Source: Bacteroidales bacterium (GTDB lineage: Bacteria; Bacteroidota; Bacteroidia; Bacteroidales; F082). Taken from it: a stretch of DNA of 64,000 bases. Location: contig JAKSNC010000003.1 of the NCBI GenBank assembly GCA_024400195.1, positions 1 to 64,000 of the forward strand, in the 5' to 3' direction. Made by a program: the position numbers and the translations under genes. The notes under the pieces are model-generated. The model did no database searches. It worked only from the letters and a program-made list of their open reading frames with translations, and was not told where the DNA came from. Shown here piece after piece: positions 11,061 to 17,512 of the stretch; the stretch's first letter is position 1, and every line of letters starts with the position of its first letter.

Positions 11061-11078
11061 TTAACCAAATCCAAAATT

Positions 11079-11156
11079 ATGAATGTTGATGAAAACGGAG
11101 GTCAAATAAAGAAATGGCTTCTGACCGCATTTGATATAATAAAAAGACCGAAGTAG
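11079..11156 (+). CDS. 25-residue small ORF with its own terminator
   Basis: ATG to TAG encodes MNVDENGGQIKKWLLTAFDI followed by IKRPK. The middle (KKWLLTAFDIIK) is an amphipathic, weakly hydrophobic segment with basic ends. The stop codon falls inside the loop of a terminator hairpin, and a 26-bp palindrome precedes it. A transcribed tiny gene, leader peptide or small membrane-active peptide are all possible; I do not recognise it. No clear promoter box is visible and it may depend on read-through from gcvP. A candidate small RNA is read from the other strand across the same terminator. Confidence 0.4.
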   Translation: MNVDENGGQIKKWLLTAFDIIKRPK

Positions 11157-11176
11157 AACTTCGGTCTGATTTTTTC
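11140..11176. terminator. Bidirectional intrinsic terminator
   Basis: AGACCGAAGT (11145-11154) pairs with ACTTCGGTCT (11158-11167) with a 3-nt loop. There are T runs on both sides: TTTTTT at 11170-11175 for the plus strand and TTTTT at 11145-11141 for the minus strand. Confidence 0.88.
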
Positions 11177-11235
11177 GTCACTGTCAAAAACATCGACGCT
11201 GACAGTCTTCGTTACCTGCGCTGTATGGTAAAACG
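11140..11235 (-). ncRNA. Candidate small RNA, about 95 nt
   Basis: On the minus strand a TATCTTTG box (11242-11249) would start transcription near 11235. The transcript would contain a 7-bp hairpin ACTGTCA...TGACAGT, then the strong terminator at 11145-11167 with a T run. No convincing ORF lies in it. Promoter, internal hairpin and terminator at about 95-nt spacing are what an independent small RNA looks like. It overlaps the 3' end of the 25-codon ORF on the other strand. This is a prediction only; no known RNA family was recognised. Confidence 0.5.
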
Positions 11236-11241
11236 ACGTTG

Positions 11242-11249
11242 CAAAGATA
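11242..11249 (-). promoter_or_regulatory. -7 box for the candidate small RNA
   Basis: The minus strand reads TATCTTTG, an exact match to TAnnTTTG, with no gene downstream except the candidate small RNA. Confidence 0.6.
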
Positions 11250-11292
11250 CAATTTTTTTTCAGAAAAAATCAGAGGCTGCGTGAAAAATTAT

Positions 11293-11300
11293 TATTTTTG
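11293..11300 (+). promoter_or_regulatory. -7 box for the variable lipoprotein gene
   Basis: TATTTTTG matches TAnnTTTG. It would give a leader of about 270 nt before ATG 11579, beginning near a small hairpin GATTGG-TTAG-CCAATC at 11307-11322. Confidence 0.5.
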
Positions 11301-11407
11301 CAGCCTGATTGGTTAGCCAATCAGTTTGTTATAGAAGCGTTATGCTTATCTTGTAGATGAAAACGTAGGAAATTTTCATTTGAAAACACAAGGTTTCATA
11401 ACGGTTT

Positions 11408-11423
11408 CACGCAATATTGCGTG
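11408..11423. repeat. 16-bp perfect palindrome in the leader
   Basis: CACGCAATATTGCGTG is a perfect palindrome inside the long leader of the lipoprotein gene, 156 bp before its ATG. It could be a dimeric-regulator site or a structural element of the RNA. Confidence 0.6.
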
Positions 11424-11578
11424 GGCTGTTGTTCCATGTTTGTGTTTTCGGGTTTTTCCTACGACCTTCATCTGCAATATGGCATACAGTGCCACGCTTC
11501 TTTTGTTTTGAGTTTTCCTTTGCGGTGCTGAAAAGGAAAATAAAAAGTTGCGCCCGACACGAATTTAGGGTTTTTAAA

Positions 11579-13468
11579 ATGAAAAGACGTATCAGATTAT
11601 TCACTACGGTGATGGTGTGCATGGCGATGGCGCTGTGCGTGTCGTGCAAGAAAAACGACGACAGTTCGGATAGCGGAGGCGGCAATACAGGCGGTAATGA
11701 GGAGGGAATCCATCTCGGCATTATAGGATTCAACGATGATCTCTATACGAAGGACATCAGTTTGTTGAATAACTCCACTAAATATAAATTCAAAACATTT
11801 ATCAATGATTTAACCACTGCAAATGGTACAGCTTTATATTATGCTGATTATGTTGCGTTGGAAAATTTGAAATCATCGCAGGAGCCACCCAAATTGAAAA
11901 ATGTCGTATTGGTGACTTTTACTGATGGTTTGGATAATGTGTCAATAGGCCCGAGTCTGCCCAATCCGGGAAATTACAATACTGACGAAGAATATAGGAA
12001 TGCTTTGCATGATAAGATAAAAAACGACATCGTGCATGGAAAACGCATAACCGCATACACTATCGGATTGAAAGGGTTGGATGCCCAGGCAGATATTGAG
12101 ACATTTAGAGCGAATCTGAAGAAACTGGCGAGTGATGACAACAACGTGTATGAAGCAGAGAATATGAATGAGGCACTGGAAAGTTTTGCGGAAATAGCAG
12201 AATCATTACATTCCGTGTCAACCAATTCAAAGCTTATGCTAAAAGTTCCGGGAGGATACAATAGTGGAAGTCTTATCAGATTTACTTTCGATAATATTAC
12301 TGACGTTGAAAACTCAAATTTATATGTGGAAGGGACATATACGAAAAATTCATCTGGATTGCTTGTTGAGAATATCACATATCATGGTTTCAAGGATGGC
12401 GCTACTTCTTTGACGTCAGTGGGAGTTGAAGGCTCTTATTATCAGATTGTGTTTGAAAACCTCACAAAAGCCAATGGAGAGCTTTTGACACAAACTGATA
12501 TAAATCGCATTAAATTATGGCAGAAAAAATCAGACAACTGGGTGCCTGAGACGGAATTTTCACCAAGTGGTTCAACCCAGGTTATAGAAGAACAGAGTAG
12601 TGCGCTTATAATGTTGGTTTTAGACTGCACGACTTCATTGGGAAATGATTTTAATAATATGAAAAATGCTGCTCAGCAGTTCGTCGAAACTTTATGTTCT
12701 AATGGTGGCGGCGGAAATGGTGGCGGAAATGGCGGCGGAAATGGCACGACGGTTGATAAGACTTTCTCTGTTTCTTCTTCTAAGAGTGTTTGTTTTTCAC
12801 CAGGTAATCTACAGTATAAAGCAAGCACAAAGCAATGGCGTTTTGCCGAGAAGCAGTGGGATTATATAGGAGAGGCTAATGAAAATATCTCATCAACATA
12901 TTCTGGTTGGATAGATTTGTTTGGCTGGGGGACGGGAGATAACCCAACACACTATACATACTATAGTGATTATCCGTCATTTAAAGATTGGGGAGATTAT
13001 TGTGGATTGCCCACTCTCGAAGGCACAACAGGCAAGTGGCGCACGTTGGCTAAAGATGAATGGAGTTATGTAATGTTTAACCGTACTACGTCATCAGGTG
13101 TTCGCTATGCGAAGGCAAAGGTTAATGGGATTAGAGGAACGATTGTAGTTCCAGATAGTTGGAGTAAAGATATTTATTCATTGAATAGTACAAATAGCTC
13201 AGGTGCTGATTTTAGTACAAATGTAATTTCGGCTTCGACGTGGGAGAACTTTTTTGAGCCCGCAGGTTGTGTTTTCCTGCCGGCTGCTGGTTACCGCAGT
13301 GGTTCGAGTGTCTACGACGTCGGCTCCCTCGGAGACTACTGGTCGTCTTCGCCGTACAGTTCAGACAGCGCGTACGACCTCGACTTCCACTCAGGCCACT
13401 ACGGCCTCTACTACTACAGCCGGTCCTACGGCTTCTCTGTGCGCTTAGTCGCCGATGCCCAGAATTAG
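11579..13468 (+). CDS. Surface lipoprotein with vWA-like region and retroelement-type variable C-type lectin domain
   Basis: The 629-residue protein starts MKRRIRLFTTVM with a lipobox ending LCVSC, so it is exported and lipid-anchored, and then has a Gly/Asn linker. Residues ~40-220 look like a von Willebrand A domain (GTALYYADYVAL; VVLVTFTDGLDN with D116), but the first MIDAS motif is absent there; LVLDCTTSLGNDF (D349) supplies it much later, after a beta-rich stretch. A Gly/Asn-rich linker (GGGGNGGGNGGGNG) follows, then a C-type-lectin/FGE-like domain (FSPGNLQYKAS, LPAAGYRSGSS, GDYWSSS, ending YGFSVRLV). The last ~55 codons form a DGR-type variable region. Start is the ATG before the signal peptide. 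No reverse transcriptase is in the window. Role: probably a variable surface ligand-binding protein. Confidence 0.85.
   Translation: MKRRIRLFTTVMVCMAMALCVSCKKNDDSSDSGGGNTGGNEEGIHLGIIGFNDDLYTKDISLLNNSTKYKFKTFINDLTTANGTALYYADYVALENLKSSQEPPKLKNVVLVTFTDGLDNVSIGPSLPNPGNYNTDEEYRNALHDKIKNDIVHGKRITAYTIGLKGLDAQADIETFRANLKKLASDDNNVYEAENMNEALESFAEIAESLHSVSTNSKLMLKVPGGYNSGSLIRFTFDNITDVENSNLYVEGTYTKNSSGLLVENITYHGFKDGATSLTSVGVEGSYYQIVFENLTKANGELLTQTDINRIKLWQKKSDNWVPETEFSPSGSTQVIEEQSSALIMLVLDCTTSLGNDFNNMKNAAQQFVETLCSNGGGGNGGGNGGGNGTTVDKTFSVSSSKSVCFSPGNLQYKASTKQWRFAEKQWDYIGEANENISSTYSGWIDLFGWGTGDNPTHYTYYSDYPSFKDWGDYCGLPTLEGTTGKWRTLAKDEWSYVMFNRTTSSGVRYAKAKVNGIRGTIVVPDSWSKDIYSLNSTNSSGADFSTNVISASTWENFFEPAGCVFLPAAGYRSGSSVYDVGSLGDYWSSSPYSSDSAYDLDFHSGHYGLYYYSRSYGFSVRLVADAQN
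13289..13450 (+). other. Putative DGR variable region (VR)
   Basis: Codons 571-624 are strongly NNC-biased: all 10 Tyr are TAC and all 5 Asp are GAC, while the rest of the gene uses mostly TAT and GAT. There is not one AAC or AAT codon in the stretch. This is what adenine mutagenesis of AAC codons from a template repeat leaves behind. The encoded segment (GYR, GDYWSSS, GFSVRLV frame) matches variable domains of Bacteroidota DGR targets. Base composition is also GC-richer than the flanks. The template repeat, reverse transcriptase and avd are not in the window. Confidence 0.7.
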
Positions 13469-13510
13469 CCAATAGGCAAAAAGGGAAGCGCAAACGGAGC
13501 GTCTTTCAGA

Positions 13511-13549
13511 GTGCCACAGTGAGGCAGCAGCCGAACGAAGCAGTGGCAC
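13511..13549 (+). repeat. Inverted repeat downstream of the variable region
   Basis: GTGCCAC (13511-13517) and GTGGCAC (13543-13549) can form a stem around 25 nt, 42 bp after the lipoprotein stop. DGR targets often have a hairpin or cruciform just past the variable region that helps retrohoming; this could be it, or simply a 3' UTR structure. Confidence 0.4.
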
Positions 13550-13603
13550 GGGAGAAAGAAATATAAACATCGCTGTTTCAGTTATAGCGGTGCGAATTGT
13601 AGA

Positions 13604-13642
13604 AATCCTCTTTGGTCGTATATCGAAGAGGATTCCTTTTTT
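13604..13642 (+). terminator. Terminator of the lipoprotein gene
   Basis: AATCCTCTT (13604-13612) pairs with AAGAGGATT (13626-13634) and is followed by a CCTTTTTTTT run, an intrinsic terminator 135 bp after the stop codon. Confidence 0.85.
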
Positions 13643-13668
13643 TTGAAAAATGTTTCCAAAAAATATTG

Positions 13669-13676
13669 TACTTTTG
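13669..13676 (+). promoter_or_regulatory. -7 box for two tiny ORFs
   Basis: TACTTTTG matches TAnnTTTG and lies 28 bp before the ATG of the 47-residue ORF. Confidence 0.6.
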
Positions 13677-13704
13677 CAAAGTTATAAATTAAAAAACTTA
13701 AGTT

Positions 13705-13848
13705 ATGAGAGCCTTGAAAATTACAGACAATCAGTTTGATAACCAAAACAATACCAAAACCAAAATTTATCCACAAGCTCCCAAAGGATGTGTCTCCCTT
13801 GAGGAATTCAGCGACCGACTGGAGGAAGCTGTTTTAAAAAAGATATGA
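13705..13848 (+). CDS. 47-residue hypothetical protein, first of a tiny pair
   Basis: The ORF encodes MRALKITDNQFDNQ through to a helical acidic end (VSLEEFSDRLEEAVLKKI). It has a good promoter box 28 bp upstream and overlaps the next ORF by ATGA, the usual sign of translational coupling. The size and coupling recall a toxin-antitoxin antitoxin, but I do not recognise the family. It lies between a terminator and a truncated regulator in an accessory-looking stretch, so it may be a remnant. Confidence 0.5.
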   Translation: MRALKITDNQFDNQNNTKTKIYPQAPKGCVSLEEFSDRLEEAVLKKI

Positions 13849-13949
13849 ATTATTACAAAGTTGCCGTTTCAAAAAATGTTTTTGCTTTACAAAGCCGATG
13901 TCTTGATGACAAATTAATTGTTGAAAAAAACAAACTTGAAAACAAATGA
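13845..13949 (+). CDS. 34-residue hypothetical protein, second of a tiny pair
   Basis: The ORF starts inside the stop of the previous one (ATGA overlap) and encodes MNYYKVAVSKNVFALQSRCL plus a Lys-rich tail. At 34 residues it is probably the start of a gene that has lost its 3' part, since the region downstream also holds a truncated regulator on the other strand. No family was recognised. Confidence 0.4.
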   Translation: MNYYKVAVSKNVFALQSRCLDDKLIVEKNKLENK

Positions 13950-13961
13950 GCCATGTACGGT

Positions 13962-14210
13962 TTAAGTGATGCGACAACCCCATCGGCGAACACATAAGAA
14001 GGGTGGGGAAGGCGTTTTATTATAAAGAATCCTATTGAAGGTGGAACGCGCCAGGTCGATGCCTTCGCTCATTTCCGTCGCGAGCCATTTCCTGTTTATC
14101 TCCGCAAATGTCATTCTTTTGAACCTGTGAATCGTGTTCACGAGCCAGATGTATTCCTTGAATTTCGTCCTTAAAACCAACAGATGTGGTTTGATGATGT
14201 CCGTCAGCAT
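13962..14210 (-). pseudogene. N-terminal remnant of a WYL-type transcription regulator
   Basis: The 82-codon ORF starts MLTDIIKPHLLVL and reads through IHRFKRMTFAEINRKWLA and GIDLARSTFNR, which matches the helix-turn-helix start of Bacteroidota WYL-domain regulators (normally over 300 residues). Family-like sequence stops at STFNR (near 14035); the last ~22 codons are unrelated and end at a stop. The WYL domain itself is gone. Its ATG abuts a decayed copy of the CRISPR repeat of this genome. WYL regulators are often linked with CRISPR-Cas and other defence loci, so this may be a relic of such a locus. Confidence 0.65.
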
Positions 14211-14211
14211 T

Positions 14212-14253
14212 ATTGTTTATAAGCCGCAAACAAAATTTCAAAGCAATTCATGG
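14212..14253 (-). repeat. Isolated degenerate CRISPR repeat
   Basis: Bases 14213-14250 match repeat bases 2-43 of the array at 1-201 with one substitution and one 4-base deletion (38 vs 42 nt). The deletion removes the TA of the TATTTTTG promoter box that intact repeats carry on the minus strand. Only one copy is present and no spacer structure flanks it. It lies directly in front of the WYL remnant. It may be a relic of an array, or an anti-repeat: read on the plus strand it can pair with the crRNA repeat, including G-U pairs at the GUUGUG end. Confidence 0.8.
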
Positions 14254-14299
14254 ATGCTGCCTTAAAATCGCATAAAGGTACTTTTGGCAAAACGTTCTT

Positions 14300-15052
14300 T
14301 TACAAAGTTCCTTCAAATATCTTCCATGCGGCTTCGGCCTGTCCTGTCAGCATCTGTCTGCCGTTTCTGATGTGCGCTCCGCTTCGCTCCGCGCACATCA
14401 GAAACTTGGTCTTTTCAGGATTGTAGATTAAATCTATCGCGACAGATTTTCTCTTCATCGTCTCAAACGGAAGCACGACACAACTTTCAGTATCAGGATA
14501 CATCCCTAATGGCGTTGCATTGATAATCAAATCATAACGACTCAATCCGACAACTTGAAGCTTTTCGTATGAAATGAAGTCTTTTGTCGCGTCAGTGTTT
14601 CTTCGTGTTGCTATATCGAATTGAATATCACTGTTTTTTAATACATATTGTACGGCTTTGCTCGCTCCGCCGCTGCCGCAGATCAAAGCTGTCTTGATTT
14701 CCGCGTGTTTTTTCGCTTCAGCAAGCAGTCTCTCAAAGCCGATGACGTCGGTGTTAAAGCCTTTCAGAATGATTTTTTCGGCCTCGTGCCAAATCTTGAC
14801 CACGTTCACGGCTCCGATTTTGCCGGCGGCTATATCGACCTCATCTAAAAAAGGTATAATCTGTTCTTTGTATGGCGATGTCACGTTGATGCCGTCAAGG
14901 TGATTTTCCCTGATAATATCAATGATGCTTTCGATATTATCAATGTCGAAAACGTCGTATGAATGGTTAAGTCCTTCTCTCTCAAAGAAATCAGTGAAAT
15001 AAGCCTTTGAAAAAGAATGCGACAGATGATGACCAATCAAACCGAATCTCAT
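14300..15052 (-). CDS. aroE: Shikimate dehydrogenase
   Basis: AroE reduces 3-dehydroshikimate to shikimate with NADPH in the chorismate pathway. The 250-residue protein has SHSFSKAYF at the substrate site, catalytic Lys62 in NVTSPYKEQ, Asp102 in NTDVIGF, the nucleotide loop GSGGASKA, and the C-terminal MLTGQAEAAW. It starts ATGA-overlapping the popT stop, so it is the last gene of a leftward TPR-popT-aroE operon. A perfect 15-bp inverted repeat lies inside the gene (14363-14405) and encodes FLMCAERSGAHIRN where the family has a conserved helix, with no length change. Confidence 0.95.
   Translation of the reverse strand: MRFGLIGHHLSHSFSKAYFTDFFEREGLNHSYDVFDIDNIESIIDIIRENHLDGINVTSPYKEQIIPFLDEVDIAAGKIGAVNVVKIWHEAEKIILKGFNTDVIGFERLLAEAKKHAEIKTALICGSGGASKAVQYVLKNSDIQFDIATRRNTDATKDFISYEKLQVVGLSRYDLIINATPLGMYPDTESCVVLPFETMKRKSVAIDLIYNPEKTKFLMCAERSGAHIRNGRQMLTGQAEAAWKIFEGTL
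14363..14405. repeat. Perfect inverted repeat inside aroE
   Basis: Bases 14363-14377 and 14391-14405 are exact reverse complements (15 bp) around a 13-nt GC-rich loop. It is within coding sequence, in frame, and does not alter the protein length relative to the family. Confidence 0.85.
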
Positions 15053-16002
15053 TTGTGTGCGGCTGCTTTTTTTTCTGTTAAGATGATGATGAACGCTCCG
15101 ATTGCCATCAGCACAATGGCCGTTGCGAGATGAATGTCGTTTTCAGGAATGAAGTATTCGTAACCGATTGTTTTACACGGCATTTCCGTTATTACTTTCT
15201 CTCCCGCCTTGATGACGGCTTCAGTGGTCGTGCCGTCGCTGTTGAAGATGTGCATAATTTGGTTTTTCCATGGATAGATAACAGGCATCGAGCCGAGTAT
15301 GAACCCTGAAAGGAGTGCGATTGTCATGTCGCGGAAGTGTTGGAAGACCCACGACAGGAGATGTGCGAAGGCGATGATGCCGCCGACTGCGCCGATGATT
15401 ACAGGAATCAGCACCGAAAAGTCGAGGTCGTTGACTGCATCGATCATTACGAGTTGATAGTTGCCCATGAGGACGAGGACGAAGGAGCCTGACAGCCCTG
15501 GAAGAATCATGCTGCATGTGGCGACAGCCCCGCAGATGACTAAGTAGAGGAAGTTGCTGTTCTGCTGCGCGGGCGTGGCGAACGCGATAAATAAGGCAAA
15601 GGCAGTGCCGATGACGAAGGCGATAACAGTCTTCCAATTCCATTTCTCGACGGTGATGGCGACGTAGTAAATAGAGGCGAGGATGAGACCGAAGAAAAAC
15701 GACCACAGATAAACGGGGTAGTTGTCGAACAGATAACCGAAAATGCGTGCTATCGTTAGTATCGCGATGAAGACGCCGGTACCGACGGAGGCGAGAAAGT
15801 AAAAGTCGGTGTGTTGTGCGAAATCTTTGAATCTTCCTCTGAATAACAGTTTTAACGCTTTGATGTTGAATGTTTTGAGGGCGTTGATGAGACGCTCGAA
15901 TATTCCAGTCAGCAGTGCTATTGTGCCGCCGGAGACGCCGGGGATGACATTGGCGGTGCCGATGCCTAAACCCTTCAGAAAATTAACTACAAAATTGTTC
16001 AT
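15049..16002 (-). CDS. popT: Polyprenyl-phosphate transporter, DUF368 (PopT)
   Basis: DUF368 proteins recycle undecaprenyl phosphate across the inner membrane for cell-wall and glycan synthesis. The 317-residue protein is very hydrophobic with about eight or more membrane segments and shows the two family half-motifs NVIPGVSGGT near the N-terminus and ILPGLSGSFVL in the middle, consistent with an inverted-repeat transporter. It overlaps aroE by 4 bp and follows the TPR gene by 9 bp. The functional assignment rests on published work on this family (PopT), not on anything unique here. Confidence 0.9.
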   Translation of the reverse strand: MNNFVVNFLKGLGIGTANVIPGVSGGTIALLTGIFERLINALKTFNIKALKLLFRGRFKDFAQHTDFYFLASVGTGVFIAILTIARIFGYLFDNYPVYLWSFFFGLILASIYYVAITVEKWNWKTVIAFVIGTAFALFIAFATPAQQNSNFLYLVICGAVATCSMILPGLSGSFVLVLMGNYQLVMIDAVNDLDFSVLIPVIIGAVGGIIAFAHLLSWVFQHFRDMTIALLSGFILGSMPVIYPWKNQIMHIFNSDGTTTEAVIKAGEKVITEMPCKTIGYEYFIPENDIHLATAIVLMAIGAFIIILTEKKAAAHK

Positions 16003-16011
16003 GTCCGTTTA

Positions 16012-17442
16012 TTAGTTTTTGTTTCCTTTTTTACATATTTCGTTATATAAGTCGATGATTCTCATATCGTCCTTGAAGTCGGGATTGAGTTCGAGGAAGT
16101 CTTTGAAATATATCGGTGCGGTGCGTATGGCGGTGTCGAGTGTGGCAAGTGCTTCTTCGTCTCTTGACGAGGTGAAGAGAATTTCGGCCTTGTTGTACAG
16201 CAGTCGTGAAATCATGTCGTAGTCGGACGAGTGTTTTATGGCGTTGTTGATGTCTTTGACTGCCAAATCGGGTTTGTTTTGTTTGAGATGTATGTCGATG
16301 CGGATATTAACTGTCTCGTAATTTTGTCCGACGTAGCTTTCGTATATGTTGAGTTGTGTCAGAGCCTTGCTGTACTGTTCGTTGATGATGAGTAGTTCTG
16401 TTTTGATGCGGTACAGTTCCGGGTCGGGATAGATGTCGCTGAGAGCCTTGTCGATATACTGCAGTGCCGATTTTAGGTCGCCTCTGTCGCACATTATGTG
16501 GGCGAGTCCCGAACAGGCCTTGTCGTTTGTGACGTCTTTTTTCAGTACGGTGTTGAAATATTCGATGGCTTTTTCGTCGTTGTTCAACGCGTGGTACGAT
16601 TCACCGAGAAGGCACAGCATTGAAGATGTCTCGACTTTGTTTTTAATGGCTTCTTCGATGATTTCTATTGTGTCTTTCAGTTTGTTGAGTGCGGCGAGTG
16701 TTACAGATAAGTTTTCGTATGCGCGTCGGTATTTCGGGTCAATGGAGAGTGCGTATTCGTATTGTTCGGCGGCTTTTTCGAGAAGTCCTGTCGAGCGGTA
16801 CGTGTCGCCGAGGGTGAGCCATGCCTCTTTATCATAAGGGTTTTTGTCGATAAGGCTTTTGAAGAACTCGACGCATTCGTCGTTTCTGTTTAGTTGGAGG
16901 TAGTTCTGCCTGATGTCGTGGTATTTGTCTTCGATGTCGTGGTTGTTCCCGAGTGATTTCTTGATGTATTCTAACGAATGTTCGATGTCGCCGAGTGCTT
17001 CGTATTCGAAGGCCATGTTGCTGTAAATATCGAATTGGTCAAAGTCTTCGACAGATTCCAATGCTTTTTGATATGCTTCGATGGATTTTTTGTGTTTTCC
17101 GAGGTCGGCGTAGCAGCCTGCGAGTGTGAGTAGGAAGTCGAGGTCGTTGTGCTCGAGGCCGATTTCCTTCAGCAGTTGTAGAGCTTTCTTGCTTTTGTGT
17201 TCGAAAACAAGGACTTTGGCCATTATCAGTTTCGTTGTGTTGTCGGACGGATGGAGCATTTTTGCTTTTTCGGCGGCTTCTAATGCCGATTCCCATTCGT
17301 TTTTCTGCAGATAGTATTCCACAATGACGTTATAGTCGTCGCTGTCAAAATAATACGGCAGTCCGTTGTCTTTTGTGTTTTCGTATTTCTCGATGAGTTC
17401 GTTGATTTCCTCATCATTACCCATGAAGTCGTCGTATTCCAT
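16012..17442 (-). CDS. TPR-repeat protein
   Basis: The 476-residue acidic protein has around ten tetratricopeptide repeats over nearly its full length (for example AWLTLGDTYRSTGLLEKAAE and SNMAFEYEALGDIEHSLEY). There is no signal peptide, so it is a cytoplasmic scaffold or chaperone-like protein. It is the first gene of the TPR-popT-aroE operon, which looks like a conserved Bacteroidota arrangement, and is divergent from lutA. A specific partner cannot be read from the sequence. Confidence 0.85.
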   Translation of the reverse strand: MEYDDFMGNDEEINELIEKYENTKDNGLPYYFDSDDYNVIVEYYLQKNEWESALEAAEKAKMLHPSDNTTKLIMAKVLVFEHKSKKALQLLKEIGLEHNDLDFLLTLAGCYADLGKHKKSIEAYQKALESVEDFDQFDIYSNMAFEYEALGDIEHSLEYIKKSLGNNHDIEDKYHDIRQNYLQLNRNDECVEFFKSLIDKNPYDKEAWLTLGDTYRSTGLLEKAAEQYEYALSIDPKYRRAYENLSVTLAALNKLKDTIEIIEEAIKNKVETSSMLCLLGESYHALNNDEKAIEYFNTVLKKDVTNDKACSGLAHIMCDRGDLKSALQYIDKALSDIYPDPELYRIKTELLIINEQYSKALTQLNIYESYVGQNYETVNIRIDIHLKQNKPDLAVKDINNAIKHSSDYDMISRLLYNKAEILFTSSRDEEALATLDTAIRTAPIYFKDFLELNPDFKDDMRIIDLYNEICKKGNKN

Positions 17443-17483
17443 TATTTCACGTAATATGAGGTGCGAAATTACGAAAAGTTAAT

Positions 17484-17491
17484 TACCTTTG
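17484..17491 (+). promoter_or_regulatory. -7 box of lutA-like gene
   Basis: TACCTTTG lies 21 bp before ATG 17513. It overlaps the alternative upstream TTG at 17489, which makes that start unlikely. Confidence 0.65.
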
Positions 17492-17512
17492 CAAATTAAA
17501 AAACATTTGCAG

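Noticed and set aside
13212..13566. Arg-rich and Ser-rich reading frames across the variable region on both strands
   Set aside because: They are shadows produced by the GC-rich, C-ending codons of the lipoprotein gene; none has a start signal or family match.
14210..14300. Firm call of a tracrRNA from the lone CRISPR repeat
   Set aside because: No plus-strand TAnnTTTG box upstream and no terminator before aroE; kept only as an alternative reading.
17489..17512. Upstream TTG start of the LutA-like gene
   Set aside because: It lies inside the promoter box TACCTTTG; ATG 17513 is the family start.
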